Source: Laccaria trichodermophora (lineage: Eukaryota; Basidiomycota; Agaricomycetes; Agaricales; Hydnangiaceae). Taken from it: a stretch of DNA of 64,000 bases. The notes below the pieces were generated by a model. The model made no database searches and was not told the DNA's origin. It saw nothing but the letters and a program-made list of their open reading frames with translations. The stretch is from the NCBI GenBank assembly GCA_018417955.1, contig JACTVC010000009.1, positions 124,001 to 188,000 on the forward strand. Direction: 5' to 3'. A program made the translations under genes and the position numbers. This document shows, one piece after another, positions 1 to 11,938 of the stretch. Positions within the stretch are counted from its first letter, which is position 1. Every line of letters starts with the position of its first letter.

Positions 1-2
1 AT

Positions 3-95
3 CCCGAAGACAACGCAGCCGCAGCATATGGCCTACCCGTCTCGGACGTGTATGGCACGGTCTTCCCCGATTTCGAATATACGAATCCTTTATGA
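3..95 (+). CDS. 3' end of an unidentified protein-coding gene (partial)
   Basis: The window opens inside an open frame of 30 codons in frame 3, closed by TGA at 93-95. The residues are mixed and protein-like, ending ...DFEYTNPL. A second frame also stays open to a TAA near 129, so the frame choice is not certain. Nothing in the short piece identifies a family. It runs in the same direction as the following SWR1 gene, about 570 bp upstream of its start codon. Confidence 0.4.
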   Translation, partial: PEDNAAAAYGLPVSDVYGTVFPDFEYTNPL

Positions 96-668
96 AGGCC
101 ACGGCGGACGACATGACTTATGTCTATTAAAATTGTATGTATCACCAAGACTACCACCATCTCGGCTGTTTGGATATTTGTTTTCTACTTTATTCTTCCC
201 TCCCTTGTGTTAATTACATACCAGAAATCCCCCAACGAACTCTATCTATACCTACATCGCGCAACTTACGTTTTCCGCATTCATACTATCACGATTCTGA
301 ATGACAATCATTCGTGAAAAACTGGAGAGTCGTGTTTTAGTGAAAGCATTCATGACGGAAAGCGTCGATGTTTGTTGGCGCCAAACAAAGGGTATCAGAC
401 ACCTCAAAAAATAATGGACCCAAATCAACTTTCTCGCCAACACAGGGCGCGTTCGCCTGAGCACCTCCAGGACTGGCCCCTTTCCCGTTTTCACACTTCT
501 CTTAGCTTCCTTCTTGTCCAAGAACTGCGCCAAACCATCCAGGATCTCGAAAGATCGGCCACCTGCCCTTTGTTTTCCGCGGTTTGAGCGCCAACAACAT
601 CCATACGCGTGATTCTGCTTTTCAGTTCTTCTTGGGTGTCCTCAGTGGGGTGTTAGCGTCTTGTTTTG
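96..668. other. intergenic: 3' flank of the first gene and SWR1 promoter region
   Basis: This stretch holds AT-rich sequence after the first stop codon and then pyrimidine-rich tracts (about 470-545 and 615-650) before the SWR1 ATG. Short open frames on both strands have no family features and look like chance. No clear TATA box was seen. Confidence 0.5.
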
Positions 669-3600
669 ATGGCCGGGAAAGCGGTGAATGGCACCTCGGA
701 TGATGGCGACAGGAATGGGTCGGTGACGAGGAGTGTGCGTGGGCATGGGAAGAAGGGCAGCGCGGCTTCGGCTTCTGTGAATGGGAGTGGAAAATCGAGG
801 TATAGGAATGCAAAGAAAGCCGCTGCGCCGAGCCCTGTTGTGACGCAAGAGATGATAGAGGCGGAGAGGGCGCTGTTGTTGGCGGAGAAACAGGCGCAGT
901 TGGAGGAGGTGCTGGACAGACATGATGACCTCGTACGTTCTTCTCTTTTACTTCTAGGGAAGCGTAGTGATTCCTTCTGTAGGTCCGAGAATGCTTTCAT
1001 ATGGAGCATTTCAGATTAATGGCCTCGTTCAACCCAGTGGTTCGTGTCTGACTATCGGTATATCTTCATCTCAGACTAAAGCTCGTTTGTTTTCAGGAAT
1101 CCAAACAAGATAATTCGCCTGTTTTCAGAGAGGTACGCTAAATACTAGCTGCGTCGATTCACCGTCCCTTACATCGCTCACCAGTATAAATCCAAATATG
1201 ACTTGGTGCAACATGCTGCTCCTATCGCGGGCCCATCACGTCAAACACGCAGGGCTCACAACGAACGTCAAAAGGCTCTCACCGCAGCACCCTCGATATC
1301 TGCGCCTCCTGCTCTCAGTACGTCAAAGAAGCAGAAGAAGAAACTGAAGCCTAAGGCTCCTAATACTGCTGCGATATGGGATATTCTTAGCGCTGCTCGT
1401 GAACAAGCGAGAGGGAGAGGTAAGGGAAAGGGGAAAGAAAAAGAGCTTGAACCAGAACCAGAACCAAAATCCGAGTCTGAGTCAACACCAACACCAGAAT
1501 CAACACGGCCACCCGAATCAGAACCACCACCTGAATCAGCGTCGGCACCTGAATCGACACCAGTGCCAAAAACATTACCAGAAACACCACCAGAACCAGA
1601 ACAACCTCCAGCTCCAGAAATAACACCAGAATTCGCGCTAGAACCGGAATCAAAGTTATTAGAACCCCAAGCTGTGTCTGATGATCTTCCTACCACTGAA
1701 TTAGATCACGCTGAAGAAGTGCTCGAAGAATCCATCTCTATCGTAGTTACGCCAAGGAACGGTAGACGCCCATCTCCCTTTACCTCCGAATCAGTTGCCG
1801 AAGAAGTGCCCGAAGAATCTATCTCTGTCTTAGCCACGCGAAGGAATGGCAAACGCCCAGCTTCCGTTCTAGAGCATACTACTCAAGTTGCAAAACGGCT
1901 CAAGGCTGATAGGAAGGTTGTGTTCGATGACAAGGAGCAGCCATGTCCTCCCGTTGAAGAATCCATATCTGTGGGATTGGCGCGAAGAAGCGGGAGATTG
2001 AAGGATATTGCTGTTGTGCAACCGCCGCTTGCTAAGAAATCACGTTCTGCTTTTGCATCTCGCCCTTCTGAGGTACGTTTAGGCATACGCGTCCTTCTGT
2101 ATTTCTGGTTGATGTCGATCCAGATACCGCCTCCTCAGACTCCGCAGGAGACAAAAGTCCCACCGACCTCATCAACTCCCACATATAATGTAAAACGGAT
2201 AAAGCTCATTGTTCGACGACCGCCTTATCAAGTCACAAACCCTCTTCAACGACCAATCCCCCCAAAATTCAACAACTCGCTATATGGCTTCCTTTCCTCG
2301 TATAACATTCTTGACGACAAAGAAGTCAGTGTACAAAAGATAAATAAACTAGCTTTGGCAGAGGCAGCAATTCATGAACGTGTCGAGAAATTTCGAAAAG
2401 ACGGCCGCTTCATCCCAGGGACGGACGCCCTCTTTGGCACGAAAGCAGAGAAGTTGGTGTACATCACGCCAAAGCGTGTCTCGCGTGATGCATGGGATGA
2501 TGTTGTGGAGGCTGTTATAGCGTATGGCAAGTCTAGGTCGAAGAAATCTTCTGGGCGAGCGGTGGCAGGGCAGGTGGCCAATAAAATACAAGGGTATTGG
2601 GATGGGCAGGAGGCGAGGAAGGATAAGGCTCGGGTTCAGGAGGAACGTAGGTTGAAGGCGTTGGCCAAGTCGACGATCAGGCAGGTGATTGGCGAGTGGA
2701 AAAAGGCTGTTTTCGTATGTCTTTTTCGTAATTTTTCCAGTATGGATGTGCTGATGATTACTTTCTGTCATAAAGCATATTCGAGAACAAGAGAGGTTGA
2801 AGCTTGAGGCTGAGGAGTTAAAACGAGGACATGCGCATCTAGATGCTATCCTACATCAGTCAGGACACATTTTGGAAACTCAACAGGGTGATCTTGCGCG
2901 AGGGGAGATGCTTGCCTCGCGAAGCCGCTCAAGCAGCGTTTCTGACCGTTTTCGAGATTGGGGGTCGGATGAGGAGGAAGAGGAGGAAGAAGCCGACGGT
3001 GGTCAAGAGGAGCAAGGGGAGGAGGAGGAAGAGGACCCTGAACCGCTGCTGGAAGGGGAAGAAGACGTTGTAATGGGCGGATCAGATGATGAGGCTCAGT
3101 CCTCTATGCTGCTGTTAAGTCAAAAAGTCACTCGGACCTCGACGCCCTCCAGTATTACATCAGGTCCTCCAGAGGAAGAAGACGCATCGATTGGACAACT
3201 TTTGCCTGACGAACAACACGGTACAACCCCGTCAGACGATGAATCTTCGATTGCTTCACTGGACGATCTTATGATTCCAGATCCTGAGAGCTCTCCACGT
3301 CAGATACACTCGAACCTTGTGCTCAACCTGACGGACTACCCAGACTCCGATTCATCGCCCTCAACCCCTCGACCCTTGCCCTCAGAAGAAGGAGGTGAAA
3401 TGCTGGATGAGCCTGAGCTCCCGCGTGAGTCGCCATCTCGTCGTACTCCCATCTCTTTTGTACCGGAAACCCGCGCCGACGAACCTGATGCGCCTATGAA
3501 TAAGCCAGACGTTGAAATCCCTTCACTCTCGAGTCCAAGAGTTGGTCCTAGTGTACCGCTGGAGAATCATGATCAGGATGTCGAAATGCTTGACAAAAAC

Positions 3601-6465
3601 GAGCCCTTACCCTTTGCGGGTGAAGAAATCCCAGGTTTACAAACCGAGGCCAAGGCTGAAATATCTGAAGACATTCAGGATGAACTGGATGCAGAGGCGC
3701 CGGAGTTGCAGATTCCTGCGTACCTCAAGCCATACGCCGTCGCACCTGTGGATTGGGATCCGTCTGCTAAGATTTTGCCTCCCCTCCTGCTTCGTGGCAC
3801 GCTACGGCCGTACCAACAATCTGGATTGGAATGGCTTGTCAGTCTTCATACGAGGAATCACAATGGTATACTTGCAGACGAAATGGGTTTGGGGTTGGTT
3901 TATTTCATGACTCTATTACTTACTTGACTGACTCAACGTGTAGGAAAACCATTCAAACAATTGCGCTTCTTGCTCACCTTGCTTGCGACCGCGGTATTTG
4001 GGGACCTCATCTTATTGCAAGTCTATTTCAGCTCTTGCCCTCTATGACAATGGTTAACGTCTACCTCCGTCTGACAGATTGTGCCAACCAGTGTTCTCCT
4101 GAATTGGGAAATGGAGTTCAAGAAATTTCTTCCAGGCTTTCGAATTTTAAGTTACCATGGATCTACCAAAAGAAGAAAAGAACTTCGCCAAGGGTGGAAC
4201 GATAAAAGCCATTTCAACGTTTGTATCACATCATACACCCTTGCAAGTAAGGACGCCCACATCTTCAAACGCAAAGCTTGGTACTATATGATCCTTGACG
4301 AGGCGCATATGATCAAGAACTTCAAATCGCAGCGATGGAACATTTTGTTGATGTTTAGGTCATTTCGACGTCTCCTCTTGACTGGTACTCCCTTGCAAAA
4401 CAACCTCACCGAGCTTTGGGCGCTGTTGCAGTTTCTAATGTCAGGCTCTAATTTTGCCAATGTTAAAGAGTTTGCGCTTTGGTTTTCTGGCAAGTGTGTT
4501 TGTTTAGCAAAGGTTATAGGCTAACCTGATCTCCCTCAGTGCCTTTGGAAGCTGCGATTGAAAGAGGGGGGGCCTTGGATGCGGAAACAACGGAACGAAT
4601 TCTAAAGCTGCACACTGTTTTGCGGCCGTATCTCCTTCGTCGCATGAAGCGAGACGTCGAGAAGGAGCTTCCAAGCAAATACGAACATTTGCTCCTTTGC
4701 CCGCTATCGAAACGTCAGAGATTCTTGTACGACGAGTTCATGTCTCGTGCACAAACTCGAGAATCGCTGCAATCCGGAGTATACCAAAAGATTGCAAATA
4801 TTTTGATGCAGCTGCGAAAAGTTTGCAATCATCCAGACCTCTTCGAAGTTCGACCCATCGTGACCTCCTTTGCCATGCCACGGTCGGCCATCGCGGATTT
4901 CGAAATCCAAGAGTTGTTGATTCGTAGACGTCTGCTCACTAATGATGATGATGAGAACATCAGCCTGGATTCTCTCGGTTTCCGTTTTATCGATAGGCAA
5001 AATGAGCCCTTGTTGACTGCCCTGGAGACGAAACGTCTCGATGCAACATCCCATCTACCACACTTCCTCGATACTCCAGGAGAGCCGCCTCCAAAGGACA
5101 CTCGTACTATCGCTGGATTCCGCCGTTACTCAGAATATCTGCAACGGGCCAACACCATTGCCCGCTGGTCGCAGATTGGACATCTCAACCGCTTTCGCTG
5201 TAATCGATTCCCCATTTATGGTCAAGAGTGTATCACGACGGTGCAAAAGATGTACAGACCAATCATTCCTCTATCCGACCTCGACGTTCGCTTCAATCAT
5301 CTGGATACTGTCTATTCAATAAACGCAGCCGTCAAGTCATATGTTTCGCGGGGACAAGAGATGGCTGGTTTGATCGAAAGGTTTGCCTTTGTTACTCCGC
5401 CTGTCGTGGCGTTGGATATGCCCCAGATCGTGCTCTCTGGTCACGAAGAGCTGCTTGTCAGCCAACCGCCAGCATTTGATGATGTCCTTCATCAGGCGAG
5501 CGTCAAGCTCCAAATCGCCTTTCCACATCCAAGCTTGCTACAGTACGATTGCGGAAAGCTTCAGGAACTGGCGAATCTTTTACGTGACAAGAAGGCTGGC
5601 GGCCACCGTGTTTTAATCTTCACTCAAATGACCAAGATATTGGACATCCTGGAAATATTTCTGAATTTCCACGGGTATCTGTATCTTCGACTTGATGGTG
5701 CTACTAAGATTGAAGACAGGCAGTACATTACTGAGCGCTTCAACGCCGATTCAAGGGTATTTTGTTTTATCGCGTCTTCAAGATCAGGTGGCGTTGGCAT
5801 CAAGTGTGTTCTTCATCTCTGTTTGAGACCACAGCTCCTGACCGCATTCACAGTTTAACGGGCGCTGATACCGTGGTCTTCTATGATAGTGACTTCAATC
5901 CTCAGATGGATAGGCAGTGCGAGGATAGGTGCGTCCACATCTTATGTTGTGTCAAACCCTCTCACGCCACTCCAGGGCTCATCGTATTGGTCAAATCCGT
6001 GATGTTCACATTTACCGCTTCGTCTCACAGCACACCGTCGAGGAAGCCATGCTCCGCAAGGCTAATCAGAAACGATCATTAGACGACATCGTCATACAGA
6101 AGGGGGAGTTTGATTGGCGCTCCCTTTTCAATGATGAAGGCGCCTTGACCGCAGCGCTTGGTGATTTCGAAGACGCTGAAGATGCTCATGCTGCTGCTGT
6201 AGCTGCGAAGGAAGAAAATGCAATGGAAGGCGCTGATGAGGAGGATTTTGCCGATACTGCCGATGCCGCTCCACCAGTCCCGGCGCCTGCCACTGCAACT
6301 GTTACACCTCCAGAAAATGAACCTAATCAGGATGGCATAGTCAATCCTGAAGGAGAGGAGGATCAAGAGGAGGAGGAGGAGGAGGAGGAGGGCGGTACCG
6401 TTGTCGATTACCTTCTCACGTTCGCCCAGCGCGATTGGGAATTTTTCAAAGAATGGCGACTGTAG
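669..6465 (+). CDS. SWR1: SWR1-type SNF2 ATPase of the SWR1 chromatin remodelling complex
   Basis: Catalytic subunit that exchanges H2A for H2A.Z in nucleosomes. Eleven exons: 669-932, 983-1039, 1097-1132, 1185-2072, 2124-2714, 2776-3893, 3944-4016, 4078-4489, 4540-5803, 5854-5928, 5976-6465; total 5268 nt, 1755 residues, in frame. The N-terminus has a HDDLVRE...YKSKYDL segment and an E/P/S-rich low-complexity tract (about 1440-1680). An HSA domain spans about residues 530-650 (to [21 protein letters not shown]), followed by an acidic region. The split ATPase starts near residue 950 with [25 protein letters not shown] near 1083 and GTPLQNN. A long insert precedes the second lobe ([28 protein letters not shown]). 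The long insert between lobes is typical of SWR1/INO80. Introns 7 and 8 use GC-AG boundaries; conservation across the junctions supports both. Confidence 0.95.
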
Positions 6466-6830
6466 GTATTCTTGGGTCTATACCTTTACTAATGCTACAT
6501 TTCTGGGGCGTATTACTTGTGTATGTATCTATAACATAATGATGATATCTTTGTATAGTGAGTTTCGCTGGGTAATGTGTTGTATATGACACGTAGCGAT
6601 GAATGCGATGTATCACGGAATCTTCGAAGTCCAGCCGTAAAGTTGCAAGGAAGCAGCGTCGAAAGCACTTATGCAGCAGTATTAACAAGAAAACAAACGA
6701 ATCGAAGGGCGAAGTTGGACCAAGAACAGGGGGCTGGCAACCCAAAAGCTAAAATGCCTTAGAATCAGCACTGCAGATATTTCTCCCAAAGAAGACATAC
6801 CAAAGTCAATCTAAGGCAACTATAGAATAA
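6466..6830. other. convergent intergenic region, SWR1 / homeobox gene
   Basis: A tail-to-tail gap of 365 bp between SWR1 and the minus-strand homeobox gene. It is AT-rich (for example 6480-6560) and should hold both 3' UTRs. No gene is seen. Confidence 0.5.
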
Positions 6831-7859
6831 TCATGGAGCACTTAATATTTCCCGCATGGCGGTCATGTGTTGCTCAAACGGAGCGAACATCGCGTTGAAC
6901 TCTGCAGCACTTTTGGGAACATCGGTTGGTGGTGGTAGTGGCTTTTGTAAGCTTTCTGCTACACCTGCAAGGATGGCTTGCAGGGTTGGGTCTATCTTAG
7001 GCTGCGAGTCCTGAATGTGCTATTGTAAGTCTTATGAACATAGAAAAGTTCATGAAGGCTTACGTGATAAGGGGTATGCGGAGCATGAGGCTCGGAAATG
7101 CGAGATAACGATGGTAAGATTGGAGACTGAGAGGGATCGGACTTAAATGTATAGTCCGTTGGGGAGGCCAGCGGTTCGGGAGATGTGGTATCTGATGGTG
7201 TCAAAAGCCTCTGACCATTCCCTTGGGCCATTTGAACTCGGTGGGTAACCCAGGCGATCACGTCCTGCCGAGTGGCACCGAACACGCCGAGAAGCTTCGC
7301 CCACACCTCTATCACATCCGGAGAGGGATTGTTTTGAGCTTGATAGAGGACGGCAAGATTTGCGAGGGCTTGCTCATTTAAAGTTGGGAAGGCTCCCAAA
7401 AATGATAAGCTTTTTGCTGCAAGTTCTCTATAAACCAGGCTCACAATGATGTTGCCCAAGGGACGCCTCCCCGGATGAGACAGGTGTATTGACACGGCGT
7501 TGGAACCACGCCTTCACATGATGAGATTTGTAGTAGTCGTAGCTGGGACTCAGCCCCTGTTGTGGATTGGTAGATCAGATAAGATCCGCAAGTGGTTGCA
7601 GACAGACACGCACCCGGATTTTATTCAAGAGCACTTTTGTTTGGAAGCGATCTGGTATGACACTTGGATGTTCCCGTTGAAACTCTGCATTCCAACAATG
7701 GGGGTTGTAATTAGGGGAAATCAAAGTGTTGTGAAATGTTTATTCACCTTCTAAGACACGGATACCATCAGCTTTGAGCCGTTTTTGACTCTTAGATGGG
7801 GCAAGTGCAAGCTTTGATGGTCCCGCGAGAGCTTCAATTGATTGTGGAACAAAGTCCAT
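6831..7859 (-). CDS. homeobox protein with two homeodomain-like segments
   Basis: Putative nuclear DNA-binding regulator of about 260 residues. Exons on the minus strand: 7748-7859 (ATG at 7857-7859), 7614-7684, about 7496-7556, about 7064-7416 and 6831-7010. The acceptor of intron 3 is ambiguous (7416 or 7425). Exons 1-3 encode a homeodomain: KSQKRLKADGIRVLEEF, REHPSVIPDRFQTKVLLNK, GLSPSYDYY and the recognition helix VKAWFQRRV, with the W-F-x-x-R core. Exon 4 then encodes a second block, NEQALANLAVLYQAQ, NPSPDVIEVWAKLLG, QDVIAWVTHRVQ, spaced like another homeodomain but with the WFxNRR motif degenerated. The tail is proline- and serine-rich. The first domain is clear from the sequence; the second is inference. 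It could relate to basidiomycete HD regulators, but no partner HD gene is adjacent, so a mating-type role is not supported. Confidence 0.75.
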
Positions 7860-9190
7860 ATAGTTGATGGTGGATGTTGGTTTCAACTGCAAGGTCCTTC
7901 TTTTTAGGAGGTTGGGTCTATATCTGGAACTGTGTTATTCCAGTGGCAAAAAATTGATTCCAGGTCTCAATTTTGGCCTTGATATACTCCCAGGATCTGA
8001 GGCAACAGGCCCTCACACATCGAGAGGGATGAGAGGGTGAACAGGGCGTTTAAAAGAGAAAGAGCATGGCACAGGGTCTTTATATAGCCCATAAATTGGC
8101 ATGCCGAGACGGCGACTTACACGAATTTGAAATGAGCGGCTGTTGCCCCTGAATTAATATGACATGTGAATGTGGTTTGAACAAAAACAGAGAGAATCAT
8201 TTCTCTAGATCTCCTACTTCCATACATCCAAACATCGTGGACTGATCGATTGGAAGCCTGATTCTCCTTCCGACTATGTAACTCTCAACAAACATACTCA
8301 TGGGTAGAGTCAGTATTACTATTAAGGAAAGTGCAAATCCTCAATCCTCAAGCCTCAGGATCGGCGGACACAATAGCATCTAGCCTTGGGAGCCTAAAAA
8401 AAAATTATGATTTTCGCACATTGCGCAAACTCAGAGTTTTTGACAAAGCGAAGAGTTTTTTACATACAACGTTCCAAGTTTCGAGCTGTCAAGCCACAAC
8501 TCAATTCCGTTGAGGCCAATTGCAAGTTAAGTGAGTCAGCCTAAATTCATCTCCACAATGGTTTCCATTTGATGACATCTACACGATCCTCACAAAATTT
8601 CGGTCTGAAGACTCGGTCCATAGGACCATAGCAGATGCCTGACTCCTGAAGGAGAATTGAGATGTGCACATTGATGAAAATGTGGCATCTCAAACGGATG
8701 TACTTTTACTCAAGATGATTCCGAGTCAAAAGTGCTTTAGCACGTGGAAGCTCTCCGGCAATGGGAGGTGTGCTCACTATAATCCGTGAGCGGGTCATTG
8801 TTGAGTACGTACTGCTATAGACCAAAGCAGGTGGGCATCATGGGGGAATTGACGGTGTCATTACCACAACTTGAAATCTCTCAAAAGGAGATGTGTGCGG
8901 TGACGGTCATTCTTCGGGGCAGCCCCAACCTTTGAGTCCGAGCTGAAACGTTCGTTCACCTCATACATAAAGCTTGCCGTACACGATATGCACGGCTCAT
9001 CGATCAACATTCCGGAGAATGAGCGAAGGTTCCGCAGTGGGGTGGCTGACCCGGTCGTGGTATGATATTCACATGCTATTTCGCGCATTTCATGTGTCTT
9101 ATTATTTTATTAGCTCGCATTTCCGACGTTCACTTTCTGAATATACGCTGGCCACGACCACCTGCTTGCCTGCGACTTTGTTGTTGAAGA
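7860..9190. other. divergent intergenic region, homeobox gene / SFC1
   Basis: About 1.3 kb between two divergent start codons. It must contain the promoters of both genes. Open frames on either strand are short and lack family features. Only the TATA-like site at 8079-8088 stands out. Confidence 0.5.
8079..8088 (-). promoter_or_regulatory. probable TATA box of the homeobox gene
   Basis: On the minus strand this reads CTATATAAAG, a strong TATA match about 220 bp upstream of the homeobox start codon. No other gene starts nearby in that direction. Confidence 0.45.
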
Positions 9191-10412
9191 ATGTCTCGAT
9201 CCGGTAACAAGAAGCCCGTCGGCTTTGCCACCCACATCACCGCTGGAGGGATCGCTGGCGCATGCGAGGCCGTAGGTCTCTAGATTCGTGCGCACGCGAT
9301 AACTAACGCACATTCTCTTGCGGATAGTTGGTATGCCAGCCGCTCGATACCATCAAAGTTCGTATGCAGCTCTCGAAGTCGGGGCGCGTACCAGGGGTAA
9401 GTGAGACATACTTTGGTCACGAAGTGTGGCTCATCGTTACAGACGAAACCCAGAGGGTTTTTAGCGACTGGTTCCTACATCGTACGGCGTGAAACGCCCC
9501 TCGCGTTGTACAAGGGTCTCGGAGCGGTGTTGTCGGGAATCGTGCCGAAAATGGCCATTCGGTTCGCAAGTTTTGAAGCGTACAAAGGATGGTTAGCGGA
9601 TAAAGAGACCGGGAAGACTAGCGTCGGGATGATCTTCATTGGTATGCCACTAGATCGTTCTTAGTACTTTTCGTTTGACAAAGAGTATTCAAGCTGGTTT
9701 GGGTGCTGGAACGACGGAAGCTGTCGCTGTTGTGACGCCAATGGAGGTTGTCAAGATCCGATTGCAGGCTCAGCAACACTCTTTAGCTGACCCCCTGGAG
9801 GCTCCACGTTACCGAAATGCAGGACATGCGGTCTATACCATCATTCGCGAAGAGGGGTTTTCAGCGTTATATCGCGGCGTTTCTCTTACTGCCCTAAGAC
9901 AGGCGACCAACCAGGGTTAGTACGCCGCCGCGACCTTTTTCGATTTCAAACCCTCATGAGTTTGTAGGCGCGAATTTCACGGCGTACCAGGAGATCAAGA
10001 AGCTTGCACACAAATGGCAACCTGAGCTCGTTGATTTACCTTCATATCAACATATGGTCATTGGTCTCATCTCTGGTGCTATGGGACCCTTTTCAAATGC
10101 TCCCATCGATACTATTAAGACGCGTACGTCTCTTCCCTTGTACCTCCTCGGGTTCTTTTCATCGCAGTCTATTTCTCAGGTCTACAAAAAGCTCCTGCCA
10201 TACCAGGGCAATCAGCATTCCAACGCATCTTTGCGATAGCATCGGACATGTGGAAAATTGAGGGTGTGAGTTCATTCTACAAAGGTATAACACCCCGCGT
10301 GTTGCGCGTCGCGCCTGGGCAGGCCATCGTTTTCGCTGTTTACGAAAGGGTGAGCACCATCATCGAGAGTATCACACCTCGAGTACAGGAGGACGATGGA
10401 TACGCTGAGTAA
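9191..10412 (+). CDS. SFC1: mitochondrial succinate/fumarate carrier
   Basis: Inner-membrane antiporter moving succinate into mitochondria in exchange for fumarate, linking the glyoxylate pathway to gluconeogenesis (family knowledge). Six exons: 9191-9271, 9328-9396, 9443-9641, 9694-9915, 9968-10123, 10180-10412; 960 nt, 319 residues, in frame. It shows the threefold carrier repeat with signatures PLDTIKVRMQ, PMEVVKIRLQAQ and PIDTIKTRLQ. SFC1-typical blocks include GGIAGACEALVCQPLDT, LYKGLGAVLSGIVPKMAIRF and GLGAGTTEAVAVV. The length matches the family. The start was chosen because MSRSGNKKPVGFATHITAGG places the first carrier helix at the expected distance. Expression is likely carbon-source dependent, but no site for this was identified. 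Confidence 0.93.
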
Positions 10413-10691
10413 TTCGGCTTTACGACCAATGGTTTACATTTCTATCATATCTTATTTACTTTCTATTCCATTATCTAGCATACCAATGCATTCATGGAGT
10501 AGGCGAGATAAGATAATTTCGGCTATCTAAATTTACCAATAGCCGCCAAATAGCCGCCCACCTTTTTGCACATAAACTCTACACTGACTCTACACTTCTG
10601 GTCTGCACTTTTTAACCGTTTGTCTCACTCTCAGTGCCATCAAATACCTCGTAGACATTAGGTGCTACAAGTCGCCGTAATACCCATATTC

Positions 10692-11938
10692 ATGGCTGCA
10701 AAAAGAACTGTCCTAGTATTGCATGGGTCAGTGCCAACAACTTACTACTAGGGTAAAACTGAACGACTTGCCACAGATACTCGCAGAATGGAAGCATATT
10801 CAGCAAACGAGTCAGTCTTTTAATGCACTGGGTATCTTTAACAGTGACTGACCTCCACCATAGCTTGGCGCGCTGCGCAAAGAATGCGCAAAGGACATCG
10901 ACTTTGGTGAGTATGGTCGCCGTCCTTCTCAAATCCTTCTTCCAATCCTCAACTGAATATAAACTGCAGTATTTCTAGACGCCCCCCACATCCTGAAACC
11001 AGCAGAGCTGGCCCACCAAGCGAACAGGATGCAATCTCTTGGTCTCCGAGCTGAGATACAATCGAACGAAGCTACGATCGCCGAAACGGATACAGAGTCA
11101 CCGCCTCGGGCATGGTGGAAGGCGTCGAAGGATAGAACGAAGGCTTTTGGGTTGGAGGAGTCCATTTTGGTGGTTAGGGCTGCGTTGAAGGAGAGGAAAT
11201 TTGACGTACGTTCTTTTCTTATTTTGCACAACGTTGCGCTGATGTGGGTTGGTTAGGGTGTTCTTGGCTTTAGGTGGGTTCATGACAAATTGTCGTGAAT
11301 AGTGTTCTAATACCGCACTTTTTGCAGCCAAGGTGCTGCGTTCGCTGCTGTGATATCAGCTTTGGTGAGCATGATCTTTCTTCTCTCTTTCCACGAGGAA
11401 ATCTAACAAGGTACGCGCTATTCTTAGCTAGAACGACCTGAGCTCTATCCGCCTTTTATGGTCAATGATCAACCTCCACATCCGCCTTTGTACGTTGAAA
11501 TTCAATACATTTTTCCTTTCTCACTCACAATCAACCTTAGCGAATTTTGTGTTGCGGTATCTGGATTCAGACTCAACGACCCTTTTTGCCATCCGCTGTT
11601 CACGCCTTCCTACTCCACCCCCACGCTACATATTTTAGGAAAGACGGATGTGGTCGTTGTTGAAGAGCGGTCGAGGCAACTGATTGACGTTTCGAGTAAT
11701 AAACGCGTCGAGGAACATGCTGGTGGTATGGCGCATACCATCTTTACGATTAACCTCAGTAATATGAACATGAGCAGGGCATTTCGTTCCGTCCAAGGGC
11801 AACTGGCGTAAATTTCTAGCTGCATATCTAAAGAACCCCTCCGCCCCTCATCCATCGCCCAGCCTGTCGGAGCCTGCTGAGGTCATCAAACCGGAGGGGG
11901 TTCCTCTATCGGGATTGGGATTGGGACTACGTTTATGA
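10692..11938 (+). CDS. FSH1-family serine hydrolase
   Basis: Small alpha/beta-hydrolase of the FSH (family of serine hydrolases) type; substrate unknown. Nine exons: 10692-10726, 10777-10810, 10864-10906, 10970-11205, 11257-11273, 11328-11364, 11428-11489, 11541-11725, 11778-11938; 810 nt, 269 residues, in frame. The start MAAKRTVLVLHGYSQNG is the oxyanion-side motif of the family. The nucleophile elbow GFSQGAA is split across a 17-nt microexon, so the serine codon spans an intron. HILGKTD supplies the likely acid and GGHFVPS the catalytic histidine, giving a complete triad. The C-terminus is proline/serine-rich. Eight introns in 270 codons is dense even for a mushroom gene. Yeast FSH1-3 and the human tumour suppressor OVCA2 are the characterised relatives. 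Confidence 0.9.

Noticed and set aside
252..533. 93-codon minus-strand frame upstream of SWR1
   Set aside because: No recognisable domain and it lies in the expected SWR1 promoter; not supported as a gene.
1268..1696. Gly/Ser-rich 142-codon frame on the minus strand
   Set aside because: Antisense shadow of the E/P/S-rich low-complexity region of SWR1.
6831..7859. Mating-type HD locus
   Set aside because: Only one homeobox gene is present, no divergent HD1/HD2 pair and no usual neighbouring gene such as MIP was seen.
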